This document shows positions 1 to 10,199 of a DNA stretch of 64,000 bases, piece by piece. The stretch comes from Eriocheir sinensis. Lineage: Eukaryota > Arthropoda > Malacostraca > Decapoda > Varunidae. Numbering within the stretch: position 1 is the first letter of the stretch; each line of letters begins with the position of its first letter. The stretch is from positions 3,838,424 through 3,902,423 of the forward strand of contig NC_066544.1 of the NCBI RefSeq assembly GCF_024679095.1, in the 5' to 3' direction. The notes beneath the pieces were generated by a model that had not been told where the DNA came from, ran no database searches, and saw only the letters and a program-made list of their open reading frames with translations. A program made the position numbers and the translations under genes.

Positions 1-889
1 CCGTCTGAAATGGAACATGAATGATCATGGCATCGGGGGTGAGGCTGGACTCAATCAAGGGGTAAAAATATTGACTCATGTCTGAGTTGAATAAAGGTGT
101 TAGGCTATAATTTTGATACCCGATATGGACAGTCGTTCTCAAATCGTGTAGAGGGAACAAGGCAGGTGTGACTCTACCGTGCGCTGCATCAACCATGCTG
201 CTAATAACCTGCTGATTTGCCGTTGCGACAGACTTAATGACGTTTTCCAATACATGCAAGGCCTTATCTAGGAGGAGAAACTGATTCACCTGGTCGATCT
301 GTTTGACAACTATGTTGATAACCTCTACCATCTTATTTGTCTGCTCTAGCATTTCCTCAATGTGAGTATGCAGCCGCGCAATTTTCTACAATTGGCGTTG
401 ATCACCCTGCAAAGGAAAGTACATGGGGGTAGTGGTCCCGCAAATCGCTTACGTCCTCGTCGGTTGCCGTACCGAAGAGGAACTTTGAGGCGGACCCAAC
501 GATGTTGAGTAACCCCCTCTTTACCCGAGAGTGAACTGAGTGAAAACTATAATCCATGTCTACCTCATCGACTTTTCCCCGCAAGAACAGAATCCTATCC
601 TCCAGTAGTTGAAAAAGATTCAGAGAGTTGGTACTAGAAGGTGCCTTTGATTCCCTAGTCTTGGTACCCCGTATGGCGTCTGCCATGCCGAGTAGTTTTT
701 TTCTGAGACTATCCTGATTGTGTCTGTGGTGTTGTTCAAGGAAGTATATGGATATATTAAGAGGAGCACATCTTCTATGAGGAAGACCTCTCCTATGTAT
801 GCCGTGAGGGCGCCAGGCTTCAGGTGGATGTGTGTCGTTGCAAGCAGGGAGCCGAGGGACAACAAGATGATCAGAAAACGCAACATCAT
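1..889 (-). pseudogene. Env-like glycoprotein remnant of a Gypsy/errantivirus-type element
   Basis: Envelope-type membrane glycoprotein at the 3' end of the retroelement, continuing past the window edge. Reading leftward from 889 there is a hydrophobic signal peptide (first ~18 residues), then an ectodomain start. A second segment (686-402) carries a furin-type site RVKR followed by a fusion-peptide-like stretch including FLFGTATDEDV. This layout is typical of the env proteins of insect errantiviruses, which are related to baculovirus F proteins (family knowledge). Beyond 402 the reading continues to base 1 in pieces with a heptad-like, helix-rich character. Breaks: a frame change near 690-720 and a stop at 402-404, with another stop soon after. 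It is therefore non-functional as read. The assignment is by motif; the membrane anchor lies outside the window. Confidence 0.7.
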
Positions 890-916
890 GATCTGAAAGT
901 GGTGGGAATGAAGTAT

Positions 917-2391
917 TTAAACCCGTGGTCTCAAGTTATAGCTATGGGTGGTGGGATTATCTTGTTGAACATTTGACTCTGAGGGGGAATTATCAATATC
1001 AAGGTCCAAAGGTGAGGGAATTACTATCAGACGATCACTGTGAACTTCTAGACTGACTCCACTATTTGACTCGAGAACCTCGAACCGATTTCCCCTGACA
1101 TTCCGAACAACTCTATAAGGACCCACAAATTTAGCCCCCAGTTTCGAACTCCTGTCCGCTTGCTTGATCATGATTGTGTCACCCTCTTTTAATTCCACCG
1201 GGACGGCCTGTTTGTGTTGTTTTGACATCATTTCAACCTTCGTAGCTTTTAACGTACACCTAACTTCTGAGTGTATCTTGGAAAACATATGCATCTGCTG
1301 TTGTGCGTACCTATCAGTGTTGTAGAGAGGTTATTGTGGTTTTGTTAGGAAGTCGTACGGAAGAAGTTTCTCCACCCCATATAAGATGTAGTAGGGAGAC
1401 TTCCCGTAGAGTCGTTTACCGACGTATTTATGGAAGCGGCTATATGCGATAGCCAATCCTCCCAGTTATCGTGGAGATCGTTCACGATAGGCCTGAGGAC
1501 CTGTAAGATTTTCCTATTAGCCCTCTCCGCCAACCCATTAGCAGCTGGGTGGTAAGCTGTGATGAAGGATTGCGTGATGTTAAACTGAGCGCATATTTCG
1601 CTCAATACTGTGTTCCTAAACTCGGTGCCATTGTCACTCAAAAGAATTCGAGGAGACGAATGTGGACACAACACGTGAGTCACGAGGGCATGGGCCACGC
1701 ATGTGGCTGTCTTGTCCTAGAGAGGCGCTAGAACTAGAAACCTAGAGAGCTGGTCGAGACACACCAATAAGTAGCGCGAACCATGTTGGCTCTGGGGGAG
1801 CTGTAATAAGTCTATATTAATAACATCCCAAGGCGCCTCTGGTATTGGGTATTGCAACATAGGTGCTGGCCCTTTTACGGACCCCTTGTGCTTAGCACAA
1901 ACGACGCAATGTGCGACATGTTTTTCTACATCAACCCGTAATGTGGGCCAGTAGAATTTTCGTCTGGTGACAGATAGCGTCTTGTCTCTTCCTGGGTGAC
2001 CCGCAATGGGTGTGTCATGGACCAGCTTAAGCGTCACGGAGACGTATTTGTCTGGGATGACCAGTTGTTCTATAGGTACAGGTTTGGTTGGCCATGACCT
2101 ACAAAGGAGGTTGTCCTCTGATAGGAAGAATTGTGAAAAGGGAACTGGCAATTCAGGAAGGTTTGTTTCGCCTCCCGACTCTAAGGCGTAAATTAACCTC
2201 TTCCACACCAGGTGGTCTCGCTGAGCAGTGTGTAGCTCAGGTGAAGTGAAGTTCTGGATGACCTCTGGGGTGGTAATCGCGCCTATCGGAATATTCCGAG
2301 ATAAGGCATCTGCGACCACATTTGTTTTCCCGGTGATATATGTTATCTCCGGATTGTATGCTTGGATCGTTAAGAACCATCTTGCCAGACG
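917..2391 (-). pseudogene. Gypsy pol: integrase region
   Basis: Integrase joins element cDNA to host DNA. Reading leftward: end of the RNase H connection with the conserved VADALSRN, then an HHCC zinc-binding domain (AGHPGRDKT then HCVVCAKHKG). The catalytic core follows, with first Asp in VINIDLLQ, second in LLSDNGTEF, and the Glu in ANGLAERANR, so the D,D,E triad is present. Last come the GPY/F module (GPYRVVRN) and a C-terminal tail ending YNLRPRV. Breaks seen: an amber stop at 1717-1719 between the first and second core aspartates, a frame change near 1422, and an ochre stop at 1331-1333 before the GPY/F module. The downstream frame 917-1330 then reads open. The env-like frame begins about 28 bases downstream of its stop. 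Confidence 0.85.
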
Positions 2392-2664
2392 ACCGTGTAG
2401 GTTTTACCCTTGAAAAGATCAGTTATGGCCGCGTGGTCCGTATACACCACAATTTTGTACCCCATCACTATGTCTCGAAAACGCTTCAGAGCCCACACAA
2501 TGGCAAGAGCCTCTAGGTGGGTAACAGAATAGATCTTTTCCGGAGCTGTTAGTACTCGACTGGCGAACGCTATTACATGCTTTTTGCCGGACTTATCTGT
2601 TTGCATAAGAGCGGCTCCTAGTCCACTAGCCGAAGCGTCGGTACAAAGCTGAAAGGGGTCCTTG
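2392..2664 (-). pseudogene. Gypsy pol: RNase H domain (3' part)
   Basis: RNase H degrades RNA in the RNA:DNA hybrid made during reverse transcription. Visible motifs are the first active-site region LCTDASASGLGAAL, then HLEALAIVWALKRFR (Glu region) and VVYTDHAAITDLF (third acidic residue). It resumes exactly at the 12-bp target duplication on the left side of the 346-bp insertion. The reading frame on the two sides of the insertion agrees once the insert plus one duplication (358 bp) is subtracted. A one-base-scale frame change near 2400 separates it from the integrase region. Confidence 0.85.
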
Positions 2665-3010
2665 TCAGTGGACCGCCAGCACTCCTCGGGCGAGCAGCCG
2701 GGTGGCCCTTCTGCAAAGGCGAGGTGGCTCGCTTGGTCATCCTCGCTTTGGCTTTTGGGTCACCCCTCTGCGGTTATAGTCGACTGCTGGGCTGCTCGCT
2801 CGTGCACCGCTACGGGCTGCTCCCTGGTCGCCTGCCCGGAGGGCCCGTGCCTCCGTCGCTGCTCGCCGGCTGTTACCCGTGGCTGTGGCGGCGGCGGAGG
2901 TGTCCCTAGACCCGCAACGAGCTTGCATTGCTCGCCCACCCCTTACAGGGCCGCCATTTGGCCAAGGCCCTGTCCCCCTTTTTATGGGGGTTAATCTTAA
3001 AGGAAGAAGG
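2665..3010. mobile_element. 346-bp GC-rich insertion with 12-bp target-site duplication
   Basis: The RNase H frame is interrupted by foreign DNA. The 12 bases AAGGGGTCCTTG occur immediately on both sides, at 2653-2664 and 3011-3022. The insert is GC-rich, has no terminal inverted repeats that I can see, and on the plus strand ends ...GGGGGTTAATCTTAAAGGAAGAAGG. A longish duplication without inverted termini suggests target-primed integration (a truncated LINE or a SINE) rather than a cut-and-paste transposon; this is inference. Plus-strand frames through it are open for over 100 codons, but the composition bias explains that and no protein family is recognised. Confidence 0.75.
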
Positions 3011-4600
3011 AAGGGGTCCTTGAAATCCGGAAAGACAAGGACCGGAGCCTGTGTAAGCGCTTTCTTTAAATCCTCAAAGCTCGTTTGTTGAGCTGGGAGC
3101 CACTGAAATGGTACGTCTTTCTTTAATAGATGGGTCAGGGGACTCGCGCGTGCTGCGAAGTCCTTTATGAAAGGCCTGTAATAACCTGCGACACCCAAGA
3201 AAGACCGTACCTTGTCCGCAGACGTTGGCTGAGGGAACTCGGGAATAGTTTTTATTTTGTCGTCCACTGTGTGGATGCCGAATTCGTCCACGACATGCCC
3301 CAAGAACTTGATCCGAGGCTTCACAATTGGTGAGTTTGAGCTTTAATCCGACCTCTTGAAGTCTGTGTAGGACTGCTTTTAGTGTTTCCATGTGTGCATG
3401 CACGTCTTTACTTGCAATGATGATGTCGTCTAAGTACACATAGACAGAGTTGCCCAGCAAGTCACCAAAAATACTGTTCATTGTCCTTTGGAAGGTCAAG
3501 GTAGCTCCTTTGAGCCCGAACGGCATCCTCGTCCACTCATAGTGGCAATGAGGCGTGCTGAAAGCCGTTATTTCACGTGACTCGGGGGCCATGGGCAGTT
3601 GCCAGTAGCCACTGACCAGATCAAGACTCGTAAAGACTTTATTTCCTCTACCGAGACACATCAGAAGATCTCTAAGAACGGGAAGCGGAAAATGATTATC
3701 CACGGCCGCGGTGTTCACACGCCGGAAATCAATCACAGGACGATAAGAACCGTCTTTCTTTGGAACCAGAAACAAGGGTGAATTCCACGGGGAATTCGAT
3801 TCTTTGATGACACCTTGTTCTAACGTTTCAGAGATACGTTGTTGCACAACCTCCCTCTGACTGTGGGGGAGCTTGTACACATTGATATATACAGGATTTG
3901 TATTGGGTTTTAACTTAATGTGGTGTTCAGCACACTGCGTAACTCCAAGCGACTCGCCTGGTAGAGCAAGCGACCCCCTATAATGTTCCAGTAGCTGGAC
4001 TAAGGTTGGCTTAATTTCGGAACAGTATGCAACTTTTAGGAATGCCTCTAAATTAGCTGTGTCTTGTTCGGGAGACGCCTGACACGCCGAGGTTATGCCT
4101 GAGACTTGGGCTGAAGGGTATTCAGCTGGTTCCGGGGCAATATTTCTCCCATACACTAGACACTGGCATAATCTAACACCGTGTTTTAAAGATACAGGGG
4201 ATTCAGACGTGTTTATTACCAGTGCCTCTGCAAAACCTCCCTCCTTGACTGTCGCGTGAGTCACCTCCACCGTCACGCGGTGTATGTGAGGAGCTCCGTC
4301 GATACACACATCACTGCCCGTTGGAGGGGCGTTAGGCAACCGGATTTTAACAAGTTTTGCAGCACGATCCGGAATTATTTGAGGACCTTCTACGACTGCC
4401 GTTACTGTCCGCCACAAGTCTGCAATGTTTTCGTGTGGTTTGACCGTAAGAGGTGACACTTGGGAGGTGGCAGACCCTGAGTCTGTGGTGGGTTGGTCAT
4501 TTTCCCCCTCTGAAGGCGGGATTACAGGTGACATAGGCGGTGGATTTACCATCCCCTGTATGCGTCGTCCTTGATACACGATCGCGTTGCTTTCAGGGTT
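3011..4600 (-). pseudogene. Gypsy pol: reverse transcriptase
   Basis: RNA-dependent DNA polymerase of the retroelement. A long open frame (4708 down to about 3325) holds a linker and then the RT domain: EQGVIKESNSPWNSPLFLVP, SYRPVIDFRRVN, FTSLDLVSGYWQLPM, the FGLKGATLTFQR region, and the catalytic box YVYLDDIIIAS (about 3415-3450), so the YxDD aspartates are intact. The frame then changes near 3325 and continues in 3324-3011 with FLGHVVDEFGIHTVDDKIK, FLGVAGYYRPFIKDF and LKKALTQAPVLVFPDF, which is the thumb/connection. It stops at the 346-bp insertion. Length and motif order match Ty3/Gypsy RT. Confidence 0.9.
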
Positions 4601-5035
4601 TATGGTTGTGTGCAGGTCTTTCATGGCGTTTAATCCTAAGATCCCATCCACAGGTAAGGCAAACCTGCTAGAGACAAAAGAAATCTCGAAAGGGACATAC
4701 TTTTTCATGTAAGCTGACTGTTAGTGGTACTCGCCCAAGGATTCCCAAAGTGGTGCCCGTCACGCCTACCACATTCAGGTCGTTCTCTTGGAGCGGCCAA
4801 TTTTCCCCTCTCGCCTGTCGTGTCAGTGACCTGTAAGCGGAGTCTGAGATGACATTGACTGTCGCACCTGTGTCTGCCGCTAAGGTGAGTGAAATTTTGC
4901 CCACCTTGCAAGGGAGGGCAATTATGCTTGTCCGTCCCAAGGCGGCAATGACGGAGTCAAGTTGCTCCCAATTAGTATTGTCCTTAAGGGACACTTGGAT
5001 GTACGCCTTGGGGCTGTCACGAAGTCATGTCTTTT
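4601..5035 (-). pseudogene. Gypsy pol: aspartic protease
   Basis: Retropepsin-like protease that processes the polyprotein. The active-site motif AADTGATVNVI is visible, and the C-terminal DGILGLNAM motif lies at the start of the RT frame. The domain is read in two frames, changing near 4706. The gag frame runs on to 4922 while the protease frame opens at about 5035, so gag and protease overlap by roughly 110 bases, with protease in the -1 frame relative to gag. That is compatible with programmed -1 frameshifting. The RT frame is again in the gag frame, so two compensating indels in a single gag-pol frame is an equally good reading. Confidence 0.75.
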
Positions 5036-5945
5036 TATTCTGAGAAGAGGAGGAGTATGGTTTACTGTCCGCCAGGACTTGTACCTCGGTTCCTCCTTGG
5101 CCTTTTGTATTGCAGAACAACTGTCTGAATCATGAAAACAATTCCCGTATACAAGGCAAAAGGCAGCCTTCCGCTGATGGTTTGACCTAGGGTTCCTGTG
5201 TGATGAATGATGCCCGCCCCTGTAACCTCCTGATCTCCTATCAGAGCCCTGTCTTGAATGTGTTGATTCCCTACGTTTCGCGAAGCAAGAATGTTCAGAA
5301 TGTCCTGATTGTTTGCAAAAACTCCAGGTGAGAGATGCCTTACTTTGTGCCTGCAATGCTGCGGCTGTTGCGAGGGGTTGATGGTGAGGGTGTTCTTGAA
5401 CCTTGACTTCTAACTCTGATACGAAGTCAACCAACTTCCCGCTTGGTTTGAAGGCCAAAGGAAGGGCAGAACGGCGGTTCTTCTCTGAAATATGAAATAA
5501 GTAAAAAAACAACTCGAAGGCTGTCTTCACCTGGTGCTTTTGCATACAGCCCTCTGGAAGCCACTGCGCGTCTTCTAGGCTTTTGACACAGTCAACCGCC
5601 AGCTGATTTGCCTCAATCATGGCGTCCCAAATCGGCTTTGTTGAGGAAATTTTTTGGAGGGACTCAACCGTGTGTGCCATCTGTCTAACGATGCTTGGTT
5701 TACTACGGCACCGAAGATTTTGAAATTCCTTTAAAATTCATAGTTTACTCAATGTCCCCGTAGCGAACGCTGAGGACTGCATCAAATTTAGTGCCCGAGA
5801 GCCTGAAAGTAACCGGGACCGGATGAAAGCGAGTTTATCATGATCTTCCGTAATGGAGGAATTTACGATGGCAGACTCACAAAGATCTAGGAACTGTCCT
5901 GCCGAAAATCGGTTTCGCCGCCAGAGAACTGCCGAACACTGGCGT
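4922..5945 (-). pseudogene. Gypsy gag with two degenerate zinc knuckles
   Basis: Structural protein that packages the element RNA. The N-terminal part (about 5940-5738) includes FSAGQFLDLCESAIVNSSIT and ends at a stop near 5738. The frame then resumes from about 5680 with a helical capsid-like region and a basic Arg/Ser-rich linker. Two CCHC nucleocapsid knuckles (C-x2-C-x4-H-x4-C) can be aligned: WSFCKQSGHSEHSC, where the first Cys position is Trp, and CLVYGNCFHDSDSC, where the second Cys position is Tyr. Each therefore lacks one zinc ligand. The assignment follows from position next to the protease and from the knuckle pattern. Confidence 0.75.
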
Positions 5946-6061
5946 GAGTTGGAATGACCCGAATCGGGGGAGGGGGGAAGTGGGGTGGGGCCGCGGCAGC
6001 AGGGGGGGGGAGGTGGATCGTCCCCCCAGGCCAGGCAGACGCCCGTCACCTCATCTCGTAA

Positions 6062-6319
6062 TGCAGGTCCCTATTCCTGCCGTACGGCGCCTCTCGCACC
6101 AACCGCCCTCAACGCTGGGATCACACGGGTACTGTGGTGGAGATCCAGCCGCACCGCCAGTACACGGTGCGCCTCGATGGCTCCGGCCACGTCACCATAC
6201 GCAACCGCCGCTTCCTACGCCCCATCTCCGCACCCAGACCTTCACAGGCCGCCCGCGACGAGCCAACAAACAACTCGCGCGAGCGTGTGAGGGAGAGGGG
6301 AGATGACGTCAGCACCTAA
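6062..6319 (+). pseudogene. C-terminal tail of a second Gypsy pol, opposite strand
   Basis: An open frame ends with TAA at 6317-6319 and contains RWDHTGTVVEIQPHRQY and VRLDGSGHVTIRNRRFLRP. This matches the conserved C-terminal tail of many animal Gypsy polyproteins (the RWD-TG-VVE and DGSGR--LRNRRFLR pattern), located after integrase. It runs on the plus strand, opposite to the gag of the neighbouring element about 110 bases away. Only the last ~85 codons are left. The region 6320-6459 after the stop may be its 3' UTR or LTR remnant, but no LTR boundary is recognisable. Confidence 0.6.
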
Positions 6320-6459
6320 CCACCAGACGACCGGCCGGGCATTTGGTAGTTCAGCGGAGGCATCCTGAGCCTCCGCCACACTCCGGGCAGGCAGTCTTCC
6401 ACTGGTCGCCACACAACTCAGACCTCTGTATAAAGCATTAGTAAACGCCCTGCACTAAC

Positions 6460-6770
6460 ATCACGTTTCCATCTCCATTAACTTTCTACTCATGCTCATC
6501 CCTATACTGTCCAAACCCCTTATGCAAGAGTTAACTAGAATCTCCATTCTTTCATCTCCTTCACTGGTAAACTATGTAACAGTCTTCCTTCGTCTGTATT
6601 TCCTTCTACCTATGACTTGATCTCTTTCAAAAAGAGTGTATCAAGACACCTCTCCATCCGAAATTGACCTCTCTTTTGGCTACTCTTTACTTTTTACTTG
6701 TGTGGGAGCGGCGAGTAACTGGCTTTTTGTTGTACTATTTTTGTTACACTTGAGCCGCATCCTTTGATTT
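6460..6770 (+). mobile_element. Jockey-like LINE family A, 3'-end fragment
   Basis: Matches, on the plus strand, the ORF2 end and 3' UTR of the family seen at 57282-59671 and 9121-9590: Cys-Pro-rich codons, the phrase for LMQELT, then GTATCAAGACACCTCTCC and CTCTTTTGGCTACTC. It is a short relic with several indels and no open frame. Confidence 0.6.
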
Positions 6771-6792
6771 GGCGCCATTCCGCTAACACCCA

Positions 6793-7110
6793 TCATAATT
6801 CCAAAGCTGGAAGGACCTTGTTCTCTACCTCACCTACTCTATCTTCCAGTCTCTCTACTTTCTCAACTACCTTAAACTCACTGTCCCCGACACTCCCTAC
6901 ATGCAATTCTAACACACCCTCCAAAAACTGTAACTTGATATTTCTTATAACTTTACACTTATCTTGTGTTCTGTTTCACAGAAAAACATAGTGTACTCAC
7001 CGTTATCCTTGTTTAGGAAGTCCTTCGTGAACTCCCTCCTGCAAGTCACACGGAAACCTCGCTGCCTCTGGCATCGTAACCTGACTCTGCGAACGGGTCA
7101 AGAGAGAAAG
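6793..7110 (-). pseudogene. Coiled-coil ORF1-like remnant
   Basis: Two adjoining minus-strand frames look coding. The first includes CRREFTKDFLNKDNGEYTMF and FFCETEHK, with Cys/His spacing suggesting a degenerate zinc-binding module. The second, ending at the stop 6793-6795, includes VVEKVERLEDRVGEVENKV, a clear heptad coiled coil. A zinc-like motif followed by a coiled coil is common in the first ORF of arthropod LINEs, so I infer a LINE ORF1 fragment. No database family is recognised and a one-base frame change joins the two parts near 6975. Confidence 0.35.
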
Positions 7111-7599
7111 CTACCTCACGTCCACTCGGTAGAGCTGGCAGGGAGGAAGGAGCAAGGAAGGAAGAAAGCAAAAAGAACAAGGAAACAATGAGGGAAGGGT
7201 TGAATTTAAATAAAGAGAGGACTTGAAAGAAAGCCATAAGAAAGAAAGAAAGCTAAAATGGGAGGTGTAAAAAATATATATAAGAAAGGAGCAAGTGTAA
7301 ACACTGACAGGTAGCGAAACAAGTACATTATGTACTGTGTTGCAATAAAAAAAGGACTTGACACTTAAAGCTAAGCTGCTATTGGCTGAGCCTGCACCGC
7401 ACCTCCGACTCGAGAGAGTGGAACAACCCTGGGAGAGAAAAGAAGGTTGCGTGTCCTTATGTGCTGGAGGCGTGTATGTTTACTACCTCACTTTAACTAT
7501 AACGAGTAATATATGTATAAATACTAACTAATTTACTAACGGTGAGCATATACAAGGGGATGCGTCGCTTCATTCACTCTTCGCCTCCATTCACATCTA

Positions 7600-8230
7600 C
7601 CTTTTCTATTCAAATCCCTCCCGGCAGGCTTGATCATCTTGTCCCAACCATGTTACGTAGGTGCCCACGTAGTCTGCGAAATTCGGGGTTGTCTTGTACA
7701 AAAACAACCCTATGAGCAGAATCGATGTCTAGGAAGCGTGCCATCAGAGTTGACGCTCCTGGACTTAGCTGGTAAGATACCTCGATTCAGCTTCACAAAG
7801 TAGTCGTTGGTTCGACACGGTTATTCCAGGGATACCCTTAGATCCTACGAAAGCACTTTTTTTACTAAAGACATCAACACGCCTCTCCAAGTCTGTATTC
7901 AGTGTCCATGTCTCACAGCCATACAATAATACGGAGCACAAGCGATTTAAGATGATTCGAATCTTTGTCTCACAACGCCATTTACTCGTGTTCAGCTAGT
8001 CTATAACACCGTGGGCCAAGCCAATCCGTCGAGTGATTTCTTGGCACGACCCACAATTGTTTTGTACTACGCCTCCGAGGTATGTGAAACTTTCAGTAAC
8101 CTTTGTCCTCTCCACATACGCTGACAGACAGAACTGTATCACCCACCAAGCCTCCAAACGACTAGACCTTGGTTTTGGCCCAGGTGACCTTCATTCACAG
8201 TGACTTCGTCTGCTGATGCAGCACTTCTAG
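7600..8230 (-). pseudogene. Nimb/I-type LINE, RT C-terminal region
   Basis: Minus-strand reading in pieces gives VTESFTYLGGVV, EITRRIGLAHGVID, SKWRCETKIRI and LCSVLLYGCETWTLNTDLER. These are the post-catalytic RT motifs (YLG box, LYG-ETW box) of I-superfamily LINEs of the Nimb kind common in arthropods and molluscs. Several stops and frame changes make it non-functional. Related relics lie at 8461-8545 (+), 26398-26680, 32095-32610 and 36480-36990. Confidence 0.65.
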
Positions 8231-8309
8231 TCATTACCAGGAAAAGTGCAAGAACACAAAATCCTAACTTTTTGACGTGCTGCCTAAAGCTCCGGTAGGC
8301 TCTCCTGAG

Positions 8310-8665
8310 GGGTCTGGTTAGTAAGCCAATTTTTGCCTATGTCCCTGTTGAATCTGAATTTATCCTGTTTAAAAGAGGAGGATGACTAAAATGATTCACG
8401 GGTAAAGAAACTTGCCATGCGAGGAAAGACTCAAACAATTAATCTTGCATTTTCTGAAAGGCGAAGGTTCAGTCTGTCAGCGTATGTGAAGAGGACATAG
8501 AGGTTACTGAAAGTTTCACATACCTCGGAGGTGACTTTAGGCAAGAGAAGCAAGGGGGGGGGGGAGGGAGCATGCGCAGAGCCAGTCATATACTCATACC
8601 ACGGCAGCTACTTATAATAAATCTCGCCTGCACCACTAACGGCCTGGGGCCGTCCATCAGTGGAA
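8310..8665. mobile_element. Mosaic of short LINE and SINE pieces
   Basis: In order: 8310-8380 (-) matches the 3' part of the CR1-like fragment at 10760-11100 (CAATTTTTGCCTAT, TTGAATCTGAATTTATCC). 8381-8470 (+) is nearly the same as 8667-8760 (an RT C-terminal fragment, MTKMIHG). 8461-8545 (+) is a Nimb scrap with the YLG box. 8640-8665 ends with GGGGCCGTCCATCAG, which resembles the 3' tail of SINE family 1. The sequence 8551-8567 is a G run. No open frame. Confidence 0.45.
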
Positions 8666-8666
8666 G

Positions 8667-8802
8667 ATGACTAAAATGATTCACGGGTTAAGAAACTTGC
8701 CATACAAGGAAAGAATTAAACAATTAAACTTGCTTTTTCTAGAAAGGCGAAGGGTGCGAGGAGACTTGATCGAGGTTTATAAATGCATGAAGGGCTTTAA
8801 TG
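8667..8802 (+). pseudogene. CR1-like RT C-terminal fragment
   Basis: Reads MTKMIHGLRNLPYKERIKQL followed by LNLLFLERRRVRGDLIEVYK, the conserved stretch after the RT domain of CR1-type LINEs (compare MIPSLRNKSYEERLSTLNM in the copies further right). The frame runs directly into the (CT)n tract, which truncates it. Confidence 0.6.
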
Positions 8803-9130
<328 letters not shown>

Positions 9131-9590
9131 ACAGCAAAGGAGACAATTCATGGGCATAAAAAAGAAAACAATAATGAAAAGAAAAAAGCCCGCTACTTAC
9201 TGCTCCTAAAAAGAGTGCAGAAGAGTGGCCGAAAGAGAGGTCAATTTCGGGAGGAGAGGTGTCCTAATGCCCTCCTTTTGAAAGATTTCAAGTCGTAGGC
9301 AGAAGGAAATACAGATGAAGGAAGATTGTTCCAGAGTTTACTAGCGTGAGGGATGAAAGAGTGAAGATGCTGGTTAACTCTTGCATAAGGAGTAGAAAGT
9401 CTTGTGTGGCGAGGCCGCGGGAGGGGGGGGGGGGGGGGGACGCATGCAGTTAGCAAGTTCAGAAGACCAGTCAGCGTGAAAATATCGATAAAAAATAGAA
9501 AGAGAGGCAACATGGCGGCGGAATTTAAGAGGTAGAAGACTATCAGTTAGAAGAGGAGAGCTGATGAGACGAAGAGGCGTTTTTTTTTAA
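9131..9590 (-). mobile_element. Jockey-like LINE family A, 3' end with poly(A)
   Basis: Minus strand: ORF2 C-terminus including HSFIPHASKLWNNLPSSVF, AYDLKSFKRRALGHLSSRN and stop at about 9241. A 3' UTR shared with 57290-57450 follows, ending in poly(A) (T10 at 9121-9130). The element abuts (CT)n. A short internal deletion is present near 9385 relative to the copy at 57550, and a G run at 9421-9439 sits in the coding part. Confidence 0.7.
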
Positions 9591-10199
9591 TTCAATATCT
9601 GTATCATCATCACCGTCTTAATCATCTTCTAATTATTTATTTATTTATTTCCTCTTTACCTTCCTTTTCAGTCTCATATTTTCTACTAATTATTATTGTT
9701 CCCTTCCCTGGTTTCAGCGTTGATCCTTTCTCTCATGTTTATTTTTTATTTTTTTATTTTCTTTTATACATCCTGTGCTAATTAATTTCATTGTATTTTA
9801 CCGTGCCTTTCTCTCAGTCTTCTAACCTATGTACCAACTTATACATCTTCTAATTTGTATTCTTAATTTGTATCACTCACTCCTTATCTTCCTTTTGTTA
9901 GCATTTTATTTGTTGATATGTGTTTATGATACCGTTTCTGGCATCATGTTTATTTTATCTGACTTGCGCTACTTCATATTACTACCGTTCAGGCAGTAAT
10001 TTATTTTAATGAACTTTACTTGAGGGTGTTCACTTCACTCATTCAGTTGTTACTAGTGTTTTTTTGTGAAAGTGATGTGGTACAAGCTTTACTGTGATGT
10101 GGTAGACCGTTAAATTTAGTTTGCGTGAGGTAAAGTTAAGTGCATACGCTATAACTGGGCGTGGCTGCGGTGCTCATCTTCGAAGCGTTGACCCTTTGA
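9591..10199. other. AT-rich stretch with no recognised feature
   Basis: AT-rich, with short ATTT repeats near 9640-9660. No open frame above 60 codons, no terminal repeats and no recognised element. Confidence 0.6.

Larger units (their letters stand above)
1..5949 (-). mobile_element. Decayed Gypsy/Ty3 (errantivirus-like) retroelement
   Basis: Order along the minus strand is gag (from about 5945), protease, RT, RNase H, integrase, env-like frame, which is the order of env-bearing Gypsy elements. The coding frame changes near 5000, 4706, 3325, 2400 and 1422, with stops at 1717-1719 and 1331-1333, plus a 346-bp foreign insertion at 2665-3010. No LTR is visible: the 3' end lies outside the window and upstream of gag the sequence runs into a G-rich stretch and unrelated DNA at about 5950. 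The copy is an old, incomplete provirus-like insertion. Confidence 0.8.

Noticed and set aside
2662..2994. 110-codon plus-strand frame in the 346-bp insertion
   Set aside because: GC-rich sequence is poor in stops; several frames are open at once and none matches a family I know.
5944..6306. 120-codon Arg/Pro-rich plus-strand frame
   Set aside because: It is an alternative frame of the Gypsy pol tail and the adjoining G-rich run; the frame ending at 6319 carries the conserved motifs.
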